Assembly: GCA_017746715.1 (NCBI GenBank)
Contig: JAGHZQ010000034.1
Location: forward strand, 62,001-126,000
Source: Cyanobacteria bacterium SBLK
GTDB lineage: Bacteria; Cyanobacteriota; Cyanobacteriia; Cyanobacteriales; Spirulinaceae
Direction of reading: 5' to 3'
Length of the DNA: 64,000 bases
A program made the position numbers and the translations under genes. This document shows positions 9,270-16,685 of the stretch, in pieces. The notes under the pieces were generated by a model, which ran no database searches, was not told where the DNA came from, and saw nothing but the letters and a program-made list of their open reading frames with translations. Numbering within the stretch: the stretch's first letter is position 1; every line of letters begins with the position of its first letter.

Positions 9270-9675
9270 GAGACACCTCCAAATTTGGAAGTTAATAACT
9301 TTTTCTTAAATTAGTTAAATTTTAATGCAAAAATGTCGCACATCTTCAATATGCCATGAGTTGCCATGTAAACAAATGTTAATTTTACGAGAAATAGATA
9401 TCGGGAAAATCTGTAAAATTACTCATGGTTTTACGATAAATCTACTCAAGGCGATCGCCATTCAACTGAGAAAAATACACCGATTCGCTTTTTTTTATAC
9501 TATTAATACACCTAGTGTCTCGAATTTTTGACAATTAAGTCGGTCACTTCGATTGTCAAAATCTCATAAGATCTACTCAAGGGAACAAATTTCCCACGAA
9601 GAAAAAATTAATATTAGATAAACAAATGCTCGAAATAACAATAAGTTTTATTGATTTTCGTTAATATTTCGAGAT
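9270..9675. promoter_or_regulatory. Leader/promoter region upstream of the second PatA-like gene
   Basis: 406 bp without a convincing ORF. The dodecamer ATCTACTCAAGG occurs twice (about 9440 and 9575) in the orientation of the gene. A long imperfect hairpin at about 9528-9562 has outer arms TTTGACAAT and ATTGTCAAA. The related string near 7420 sits upstream of the paralogue, so a shared regulatory signal is plausible but unproven. Confidence 0.4.
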
Positions 9676-10098
9676 TTACGGAGTCGTTCGCTCCTCCATT
9701 CCCAAAAGAAAAGGCGCGTTGGGAAAATATCTCGCCCAAAGTTGGGGATCCGGTTGTTGCTGCCACGTTTGGCGATCGACATGCAAGCGAAGAAGGGGAG
9801 CGATCGCGCCATTATTTTTGCCCACCACATCAATCGAGACGAAAGTGACGAGAATATCGCGATCGAAACTGCGTTGGGCGGCAGCCCTCGCCACGACTTC
9901 CGCCCGACGCAGGAGAATAGGGAAAGATTCCCCAGAACGCAGATAAAGTTCGATGGAGATAGCATCGGTATAAGCGAGAACGGAAGGAGGAGCGATCGCG
10001 GCGCGCCCGAGGAAAAAACTCGTTCCCAAACTCAAAGAAATGCCGAGGGCGAGGCCGATTTTTCGTAAGATAGAAAGCGATCGAGAAGGAATTTTCAT
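9676..10098 (-). CDS. Hypothetical protein with N-terminal membrane anchor
   Basis: 140 residues. Basic residues (KIPSRSLSILRK) precede a hydrophobic segment (IGLALGISLSLGTSFFLG), predicting a signal anchor or uncleaved signal peptide. The rest is a compact alpha/beta region with IELYLRSGESFPILLRRAEVV and VTFVSIDVVGKN. I do not recognise a named family. Its HIP1 content and codon use match the neighbours, so it is likely real. It stands alone between the PatA-like gene and a tnpB fragment. Confidence 0.6.
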   Translation of the reverse strand: MKIPSRSLSILRKIGLALGISLSLGTSFFLGRAAIAPPSVLAYTDAISIELYLRSGESFPILLRRAEVVARAAAQRSFDRDILVTFVSIDVVGKNNGAIAPLLRLHVDRQTWQQQPDPQLWARYFPNAPFLLGMEERTTP

Positions 10099-10128
10099 CT
10101 CAAGAATATGCGAGTGGATACCCCATCC

Positions 10129-10344
10129 TCAACGAAGTAGGGGGAGAAGGAAAGGTTTTTTGGCCCACTCAAACTCTTGGGCTAACACTGCACAGTGTTT
10201 GTTTAAGTCAAATTGCTTAACTCCTCGATTATCCATCCAATACCGCAGCGCTTTGTTCCGGATGAAATTAGCTGTTTTTATAGCTTCATCTAGCGCTTGA
10301 TATTGTTCGGTTTTACCTTTGAGTTTCGCTTCAAGAACGAGCAT
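10129..10344 (-). pseudogene. N-terminal remnant of an IS200/IS605-type TnpB
   Basis: The first 60 or so residues (MLVLEAKLKGKTEQYQ..., FIRNKALRYWMDNRGV, CAVLAQEFEWAKK) match the conserved N-terminus of cyanobacterial TnpB (IS891/IS1136/IS1341 group). The match breaks off after WAKK, and the ORF ends ten residues later (PFLLPLLR). The RuvC catalytic domain and zinc ribbon are absent, so this is a decayed insertion. A left-end-like hairpin lies at 10416-10431, upstream of the start, as expected for this element type. Confidence 0.85.
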
Positions 10345-10415
10345 TGTCCTAATAATTTTTTAGGTATTATATATTGACATTTTTTGTCTTTTTTGTCAAT
10401 TTTTTTTAGGCAGAC

Positions 10416-10431
10416 GACGGCTAAAGCCGTC
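10416..10431. repeat. IS200/IS605-like left-end hairpin
   Basis: GACGGCTAAAGCCGTC has a 7-bp stem and an AA loop and lies 72 bp upstream of the tnpB remnant start. The second tnpB remnant has the analogous hairpin GGCGACTTTAGTCGCC at 49312-49327 with compensatory stem changes. A second inverted repeat (ATTGACA/TGTCAAT, 10373-10400) lies between it and the fragment. Confidence 0.6.
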
Positions 10432-10850
10432 CGCACTACATCCCACCTCTAAAGAACGCTTCGCTGCTGGGTTTTGTGCGAGGGTCTATAATTATGAGTA
10501 ATTAGTCCCTTCCTGCTATTCTTGTCAAGATGTCCCGACTGAACGGCGACGAGAGAAATCGTCTTGCAGATAGCTCGAACTAGCGCTTGGGGGATGGCGA
10601 GGTTTCCTCGCCATATCCAACCCGGTAAGAGCGGGAAGTATTCGAGAGTACGTTCGAGACAAAAACTCAATGCAGTATTCAAACGTTGAATCAGGGTTTC
10701 TCCCCCAATCCCCATCCGCCTGTTGGGTAAAATCATTTCTGCGCTTTAAAAGCGCCATATCTCCCTTGAAAAGGGGTAGATTTTGCGCGAAGATTCTAGA
10801 ATCTAGCTTCACTCTGAGGTTACAATCCAAGAAACCAAACAGTAGGGCCA
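10432..10850. other. Gene-free stretch with hairpins before the caspase-like gene
   Basis: About 420 bp. It holds a perfect 9-bp stem-loop at 10594-10614 (ATGGCGAGG, loop TTT) and the palindrome GCGCTTTAAAAGCGC near 10741. A minus-strand frame at 10449-10736 (GWIWRGNLAIPQALVRAICK) reads somewhat like protein but has no recognised homologue or clear ribosome-binding site, so I do not call it. The right end should contain the promoter of the gene starting at 10851. Confidence 0.4.
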
Positions 10851-12713
10851 ATGGCAGCAGACTACACCTCCATCGCAATTGGAATCGATCGCTATCAATT
10901 CATTCAACCCCTGAGCTACGCGCAAGACGACGCGCGGGGCATTCAACATCTTTTGCTCGAAGAGGCAGGGCTTCCCGCCGAACAAGCCCTACTGATGACG
11001 GATAGTTCTCCGTGGCTCGGCGATCGCTCCACCCAACCCAGCAAAGAAAATCTTCTTTATTGGCTCGATGCTTGGCTCGACAAGCAATCGACCTCGCTTT
11101 TGTGGTTTTTCTTTAGCGGTTATGGCGTCAGTTGGCAAGGAACGGATTATCTCATGCCCATTGATGGCAACCCCGCCGATATTCCCAACACGGGAATTCC
11201 GGCGCGGGAACTGTTCGAGCATCTCAAGCAAAAAGGGTTCGATCGCGTTTTAGCGTTGCTCGATATTAACCGCTCTCCTGGGGTCATTGCCGGAGAAGCC
11301 GTGGGGGCGGAAATCGCGCAATTTGCCCCGGAAATGGGCATTTCTCTCATCCTTTCGAGTCAATTGGAAGAATCCTCTCACGAAGCCGTCGCTTTGGGTC
11401 ACGGCATATTCTCTGCCGCTCTTTTAGAAGCCTTGCGTTATTTCGGACGGGAAATCATTCTGCACGATCTAAGCAGCTATCTCCACGATCGCCTACCAGA
11501 ACTGAGCGAACACCATTGGCGACCCATTCAGCACCCTTTAATTATCATTCCCGAACTCGAATTGGCACAACAGTCTTTGCTGCCTCACAAAGGAATGCTA
11601 GAGCCAGCAGCCGCGATGGCCACTGCTCTACCGCCCATCGAAAAGAGCACCCCCGATCCCAACCCTTCCGAGCCCAAGGAACGGGAGGAAGAAGAAGCGA
11701 TCGCCGACAATGGCAAGGCGATCGCCTCGGACGCAACCTTAGAAACAGCGAAACCTCCCAGTTTGCCCGATTTGCCTCCTTTAAAAACCCCTGACGATCG
11801 CACCAATAATGGAGAAGGTTTCAAGGATACCCATCCCGATAACATGCCGCAAATTCCTCCCCCCGAGACCCCGCAAAAGTCGTCTAAGCCTACCAATTGG
11901 TCGATTTTAGCAGGAGTGGGAGCCTTTTGCTTGGTCGTTCTCGCAGGAGCGTGGCTATGGGGACGACAACAACAGGAAACGGCTGAAAATCCCCCACCGC
12001 CGACTTCTCCCGCAGCCCCCGTTGCCACTGCACCGCAAAATGCCTCGCAAAATCCTCCCGATACTTCCCCGCAAAATGCGCCGGAGCCAATAGAACCGCC
12101 GCCGCTAACGGAGGAAGCCAGCCGCTCGATTCTCGCTCGGGCGCGAACTTACATTCAAAGCAACCAAGCCTCGGGCTTCAGTCGCGCCATTGAAGAGGCG
12201 CAAAAAATTCAACCCGGGGCACCTCTTTATGAGGAAGCGCAAGCCGATATTTCCCGATGGAGCGAAGTGATTTTAGATATTTCTCGGGGTCGCGCCGCAA
12301 AAGGAAATTTCGACACGGCGATCGCGGCAGCGGCCTTAGTTCCCCCACAAATTGCCCCCACTTATGCCGAGGCTCAAAAGAATATCAAACTCTGGGAAGA
12401 ACAAAAAGTGCAACAACAAGCGAACAATCGCATTCTTCGTTCGGCTCGAGGGATGGTGCGTTTCACTCAAGCCTCGTCCTATAATAGGGCCATTAACGAA
12501 CTGAAAAAGATTCCTGCGGGTCAACCGGGGTACCTACAAGCGCAAGATTTAACCGAGCGCTGGAGTCGGCGCATTTATCTGATTGCCAATTCTCGCGCCT
12601 CCCGAGGGAGTTTCCAACAAGCGATCGTTTCTGCAAACTTAGTCCCCGAGGGAACCTCTAGTTATGCGGACGCTCAAAAAGCGATCGCTCGCTGGCAAAA
12701 AGGACAAAGGTAA
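10851..12713 (+). CDS. Caspase-like (pseudo-orthocaspase) membrane protein
   Basis: 620 residues. Residues 1-200 form a caspase p20-like domain (IAIGIDRYQ, LLWFFFSGYG, RVLALLDINRS). The catalytic His of the SGHG motif is Tyr91, and the DxC cysteine position reads D138-I139-N140, so the dyad is missing and proteolysis is unlikely. A low-complexity Pro/Glu linker precedes one membrane helix at about 352-371 (WSILAGVGAFCLVVLAGAWLWG). Two helical repeats follow, each with RxYIQ/ARGM..., SSYNRAI and RW signatures. Cyanobacterial pseudo-orthocaspases are known but functionally obscure; a scaffold or signalling role is inferred. Confidence 0.83.
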   Translation: MAADYTSIAIGIDRYQFIQPLSYAQDDARGIQHLLLEEAGLPAEQALLMTDSSPWLGDRSTQPSKENLLYWLDAWLDKQSTSLLWFFFSGYGVSWQGTDYLMPIDGNPADIPNTGIPARELFEHLKQKGFDRVLALLDINRSPGVIAGEAVGAEIAQFAPEMGISLILSSQLEESSHEAVALGHGIFSAALLEALRYFGREIILHDLSSYLHDRLPELSEHHWRPIQHPLIIIPELELAQQSLLPHKGMLEPAAAMATALPPIEKSTPDPNPSEPKEREEEEAIADNGKAIASDATLETAKPPSLPDLPPLKTPDDRTNNGEGFKDTHPDNMPQIPPPETPQKSSKPTNWSILAGVGAFCLVVLAGAWLWGRQQQETAENPPPPTSPAAPVATAPQNASQNPPDTSPQNAPEPIEPPPLTEEASRSILARARTYIQSNQASGFSRAIEEAQKIQPGAPLYEEAQADISRWSEVILDISRGRAAKGNFDTAIAAAALVPPQIAPTYAEAQKNIKLWEEQKVQQQANNRILRSARGMVRFTQASSYNRAINELKKIPAGQPGYLQAQDLTERWSRRIYLIANSRASRGSFQQAIVSANLVPEGTSSYADAQKAIARWQKGQR

Positions 12714-12717
12714 TTTT

Positions 12718-12745
12718 AATGATTAATGAATAATGAACAATGAAC
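12718..12745. repeat. Heptamer repeat tract (AATGAAC), 4 units
   Basis: AATGATT, AATGAAT, AATGAAC and AATGAAC follow in exact 7-bp phase immediately after the caspase-like gene. A second short tract (TTGATAA units, 12850-12863) lies just before the antiporter start. Between them, 12780-12848 is bounded by AGGTCGG/CCGACCT and contains the hairpin GCGAATTGAATTCGC. Confidence 0.65.
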
Positions 12746-12868
12746 GATATTGATGCTTAAACTGAAGGCATTAATAATTGAGGTCGGGAGATGCCATTGC
12801 GAAAAGGCCCAATGAGCGCGAATTGAATTCGCCCTATCTAACCGACCTGTTGATAATTGATAATTGAA

Positions 12869-14866
12869 ATGGCGATCGCAGAACATAAATTTATTCTTGA
12901 CTTAACGGCAGTTTTATGCGCTTCTGCGATCGGCGGTTATCTGGCCAATCGCTTGAGGCAACCCGTTTTATTGGGATATCTGTTCAGTGGCTTTCTTATC
13001 GGTCCTTTTGGTTTGGGACTGCTGAAAGAACTCAATGAAATTAAGTCCCTTGCAGAAATTGGCGTTGCTTTTCTGCTCTTTGCCCTCGGCGTCGAATTCT
13101 CTTTAGCAGAACTCAAACGAGTCAAAGAAATTGCCATTCAAGGCAGTTTATTGCAAATTGGCTGTACCCTTATTCTAGTTACCCTCGCAACGACTGTATT
13201 GGGTTGGGTACAAGGAATTTTGCAAGGCGTATTTGTCGGAGCAATTCTTTCCCTTTCTTCTACGGCTGTCGTCCTGAAAACCCTCACGGAAAAAGGCGAA
13301 ATCAATACCCAACACGGTCAAGTCATGCTAGCAATTTTAATTGCTCAAGACTTAGCATTGGGGATCATGCTAGCGGTTTTACCGGCTTTCGATCGCCCCG
13401 ATAATTTAGTTTATTATCTTTCCCTCTCTATTCTCAAAGCCGTTCTCTTTTTTACCGCCGCCCTCATCTGCGGTTATTGGATCGTTCCTCCCGTTATTAG
13501 AAAAGTTGCCGAAACGGAAAATAGCGAACTGTTTTTGCTGGCAGTGATTACGTTGTGTTTGGGGGTTGCTCTAATTACCTCTGCTTTGGGACTATCCATT
13601 GAAATGGGCGCATTCGTTGCCGGTTTAATGGTAGCAGAAATCGAACATTCCGATCAGGCTCTAACCCGTATCGTCCCTTTACGAGATACCTTCGCCAGTT
13701 TGTTTTTTGCCTCCATTGGCATGCTCATTCAACCTCAAGTTATCCTAGACAATATTGGCACAATTTTAGGGATGGTGGCCTTGGTTATGGTGGGAAAAGC
13801 CTTAATTATTTTTCCCATTATTCTCAGTTTTAATTATTCGTTTAAAACCGCTATTATTTCTAGTTTTGGCTTAAATCAGATTGGAGAATTCTCTTTCGTT
13901 CTCGCTCTAACGGGACTGAAATTCAATCTCTTAACCGAAAAACAATATCTCCTGCTTTTGGGAACGACAGCAATTACTTTAGTCCTGACCCCTATCGGCA
14001 TGAAATTTGCCCCGCGCCTAGCCGATAAACTCTTAACCATGCCCCTGATCAAATATTACTTGCGGAAATTGAAAGGGCGCAAAGCCTTTGCCAAACCCAA
14101 GAAAATTTCCGGTCACGTCGTTGTTGCCGGCTACGGGCGCGTGGGGCGAGTCATTGTCAAAATTTTGCGAGATCGCGGCTACCCGGTACTGGCGATCGAA
14201 AATAGCGAGGCTGCCATTCAGCGCTTGAAACAAGAGGACATCCCCTATATTTTCGGCGATGGGGATTCGGAATGGGTGCTCGAGAGAGCGTATTTGCAAG
14301 ATGCCGTCGCTTTAGCCATTGCCCTTCCCGATCCCGCCAGCACGCGCCTATTGGTCAAGCACGCTCTCGAAATTGCCCCCCACTTGGACATCGTGGCGAG
14401 ATCGCATCGAGACGAAGAGATCGATATCTTAACCCATATCGGGGCGAGAGAAGTCGTACAGCCGGAATTTGAAGCGGGTTTGGAAATGGGGTCTCACCTC
14501 CTCGCCACCCTCGGCCAAAATGAAAGCGAAATTCAAGCGGCCGTCCAAGATATTCGCGGCGATCGCTATACGAGCATTCGCCCGGAACGGAGTAATGCTG
14601 CATTAAGCCAGGATGTGAATACAGTCGCTGCCAGCCTGCACAATGAATGGCTGACCGTTCCCGATACTTCCCCATTACATTGCCAGACCCTTGCCGAGAT
14701 TAACGTTCGTCAGATAACCGGAGCAACGATTTTGGTCATTCAAAAACCCAAAGACACCGTTTACTATCCCAACGGTCAAACTTTACTCGAATGTCGCGAT
14801 CGCCTCCTCGTCATGGGCAAGCGCGTAGAAATTACAACATTGCGAAAATTGCTCGAGGGCCTGTAG
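12869..14866 (+). CDS. CPA2 family cation/proton antiporter with RCK (TrkA-N/TrkA-C) domains
   Basis: 665 residues from the ATG at 12869 (MAIAEHKF); a TTG at 12857 would add four. The N-terminal part, about 390 residues, has roughly a dozen hydrophobic helices with Kef/CPA2 landmarks (RQPVLLGYLFSGFLIGPFGLG, AEIGVAFLLFALGVEFS). It is followed by a cytosolic TrkA-N domain with Rossmann motif VVVAGYGRVGRVIV and a TrkA-C domain near the end. Members exchange K+ or Na+ for H+ across the plasma or thylakoid membrane under nucleotide control. Ion specificity cannot be read here. The stop codon lies in a perfect palindrome. Confidence 0.9.
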   Translation: MAIAEHKFILDLTAVLCASAIGGYLANRLRQPVLLGYLFSGFLIGPFGLGLLKELNEIKSLAEIGVAFLLFALGVEFSLAELKRVKEIAIQGSLLQIGCTLILVTLATTVLGWVQGILQGVFVGAILSLSSTAVVLKTLTEKGEINTQHGQVMLAILIAQDLALGIMLAVLPAFDRPDNLVYYLSLSILKAVLFFTAALICGYWIVPPVIRKVAETENSELFLLAVITLCLGVALITSALGLSIEMGAFVAGLMVAEIEHSDQALTRIVPLRDTFASLFFASIGMLIQPQVILDNIGTILGMVALVMVGKALIIFPIILSFNYSFKTAIISSFGLNQIGEFSFVLALTGLKFNLLTEKQYLLLLGTTAITLVLTPIGMKFAPRLADKLLTMPLIKYYLRKLKGRKAFAKPKKISGHVVVAGYGRVGRVIVKILRDRGYPVLAIENSEAAIQRLKQEDIPYIFGDGDSEWVLERAYLQDAVALAIALPDPASTRLLVKHALEIAPHLDIVARSHRDEEIDILTHIGAREVVQPEFEAGLEMGSHLLATLGQNESEIQAAVQDIRGDRYTSIRPERSNAALSQDVNTVAASLHNEWLTVPDTSPLHCQTLAEINVRQITGATILVIQKPKDTVYYPNGQTLLECRDRLLVMGKRVEITTLRKLLEGL

Positions 14867-14889
14867 AAACTGAGCATGCTCAGTTTCTA
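14864..14889. terminator. 26-bp perfect palindrome overlapping the antiporter stop codon
   Basis: A perfect inverted repeat with arms TAGAAACTGAGCA and TGCTCAGTTTCTA meeting without a loop base. The TAG stop codon of the antiporter (14864-14866) forms its left edge. There is no T-run, so intrinsic termination is uncertain; it may protect the transcript end or be a protein-binding site. Confidence 0.55.
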
Positions 14890-14890
14890 G

Positions 14891-14925
14891 TTGATAATTG
14901 ATAATTGATAATTGATAATTGATAA
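14891..14925. repeat. Heptamer repeat tract (TTGATAA), 5 perfect units
   Basis: Five perfect TTGATAA units lie between the palindrome and the GGT start at 14948. The same heptamer appears at 12850-12863, upstream of the preceding gene. Confidence 0.8.
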
Positions 14926-14947
14926 CAGCTTTCCTCCCGAAAATATT

Positions 14948-16543
14948 ATGCGAGATGCTAATCTTACCTCCTATCCCTATCCCTCCTCTAGAACGGTCAT
15001 GATGGGCAAACGGGGGGCTGTAGCCGCCAGTCAACCCCTAGCCAGTTTAGCCGGGGTGGAAATGTTGTTGGCAGGAGGAAGTGCTGTGGATGCCGCCGTA
15101 GCCATGGCGATCGCTCTCACGGTGGTAGAACCGACAGCCAACGGCATTGGTGGCGATCTCTTTGCTTTGGTTTGGGACGGAAAACTGCACGGTCTCAATG
15201 CCTCTGGGAAAAGTCCCCTGCGACTGACTCGCGATCGCTTTGTCGGCAGGACCGACACGCCGGATCTCGGTTGGTTGACTGTCACCATTCCGGGGGCGGT
15301 ATCGGGATGGCAAAAACTCTGGGAACGCTGGGGCAGACTGGCTTTCGAGCATTTATTCGAGCCAGCCGTGCGCTATGCCGAAGAAGGCTATCCCGTTTCC
15401 CCTCACGTGGCTTTGGTATGGCAGCAAGCAGAACGCAAATATCTCCCGCTAACCGCACCGGAATACCGTGCTTTTCAAAATACTTTCTTTCGCAACAACC
15501 GCGCTCCTAAAGCCGGAGAAACGTGGCAGAGCGATGCCCACGGCTATACTTTGAGGAGTATTGCCAAACACGGCGGCGAAAAATTTTATCGGGGCGAGAT
15601 GGCCGAACAAATCGCTCATTTTTCTGCCGATACGGGAGGATTGATTAATTTAGGGGATTTAATCGCCCACGAAGCAGAGTGGGTCGATCCCATTCAGACG
15701 ACTTATCGCGATGTTACTGTCTGGGAAATGCCCCCCAATACCCAAGGTTTAGGAACCTTGATTGCGTTAAATATTTTAGAAGGATTCGAGTTGGAGCGCT
15801 TCCCGCGAGACTCAGCAGAAAGCTATCACCTGCAAATTGAAGCGATGAAATTGGCCTTTGCAGATATCCATCGCCATGTTAGCGATCGCAATTTTATGCA
15901 AATGCCCATGGAAGCCTTGCTGGCTAAGGAGTATGGCACAAAAAGGAGATCGGAGATTGGAGATCGTGCTTTAGCCTGTGCCAAACCGGGCTTTCCTCAA
16001 GGCGGGACTGTTTACCTCTGCGCCTCGGATGGGGATTTAATGGTGTCTTTAATTCAATCGAATTACGATGGATTCGGGAGCGGTCTTCTCGTCCCCGACA
16101 CGGGAATTGCCTTACACAATCGAGGCAGTTGTTTTTCCTTAGACCCCAACCATCCCAATTGCGTCGGTCCGCGCAAGCGTCCCTTTCATACAATTATTCC
16201 CGGTTTTTTAAGCAAAGACGGCAAACCTTGGGGATCGTTTGGGGTTATGGGAGGACAAATGCAGCCCCAAGGTCACGTACAAGTCGTCACCAACCTCGTC
16301 GATTATGGCATGAATCCCCAAGCGGCTTTAGATGCCCCTCGATGGCGTTTCCTGCGAGATAACCATATTATTTTAGAGTCTGGCGTTCCTTCAGAAGTTG
16401 CTGAGGAATTGGAAAGCAAGGGACATCAAGTTGCCGTTACCCATTCGGCATATTTTGGCAAAGGTCAGGCGATTTTAAAAGAAGATGACGTTTTCGTGGC
16501 CGCATCCGAACCTCGCTCCGATGGTTGCGCGATCGCTATTTAA
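14948..16543 (+). CDS. ggt: Gamma-glutamyltransferase family protein
   Basis: 531 residues from the ATG at 14948 (MRDANLTSYPYPSSRTVMMG); the longer TTG start at 14912 lies in the repeat tract and is unlikely. It has GGT landmarks: GGSAVDAAVAMAIALTVVEP near the N-terminus, EAMKLAFADIHRHV, and the autoprocessing threonine region QGGTVYLCASDGDLMVSLIQ. The proenzyme cleaves before that Thr to yield two subunits. The family hydrolyses or transfers the gamma-glutamyl group of glutathione and related peptides. No signal peptide is evident, unlike periplasmic enterobacterial GGT. It converges with a flavodiiron gene. Confidence 0.88.
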   Translation: MRDANLTSYPYPSSRTVMMGKRGAVAASQPLASLAGVEMLLAGGSAVDAAVAMAIALTVVEPTANGIGGDLFALVWDGKLHGLNASGKSPLRLTRDRFVGRTDTPDLGWLTVTIPGAVSGWQKLWERWGRLAFEHLFEPAVRYAEEGYPVSPHVALVWQQAERKYLPLTAPEYRAFQNTFFRNNRAPKAGETWQSDAHGYTLRSIAKHGGEKFYRGEMAEQIAHFSADTGGLINLGDLIAHEAEWVDPIQTTYRDVTVWEMPPNTQGLGTLIALNILEGFELERFPRDSAESYHLQIEAMKLAFADIHRHVSDRNFMQMPMEALLAKEYGTKRRSEIGDRALACAKPGFPQGGTVYLCASDGDLMVSLIQSNYDGFGSGLLVPDTGIALHNRGSCFSLDPNHPNCVGPRKRPFHTIIPGFLSKDGKPWGSFGVMGGQMQPQGHVQVVTNLVDYGMNPQAALDAPRWRFLRDNHIILESGVPSEVAEELESKGHQVAVTHSAYFGKGQAILKEDDVFVAASEPRSDGCAIAI

Positions 16544-16644
16544 ACAACTCATCTGCCCTATCTCTTACAGCAAGAGTAGCCTTGAGCGAAGCGATCTCGA
16601 CAAAAATTAAGGGATAAAAATTCGTTCGCAATCCGATCGAAAAA

Positions 16645-16674
16645 AGCGATCGCCCAATTGCTAAGGCGATCGCT
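16645..16674 (-). terminator. HIP1-armed hairpin terminator
   Basis: Arms AGCGATCGCC (16645-16654) and GGCGATCGCT (16665-16674) enclose a 10-nt loop. On the minus strand the hairpin is followed by a T6 run (A-run at 16640-16645 on the plus strand), a good intrinsic terminator for the flavodiiron gene ending at 16686. It may also block transcription from ggt. Confidence 0.75.
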
Positions 16675-16685
16675 CGCATCTCAAC

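Noticed and set aside
10449..10736. Minus-strand ORF with GWIWRGNLAIPQALVRAICK
   Set aside because: No recognised family, no convincing ribosome-binding site, and it overlaps hairpins and other frames of similar length.
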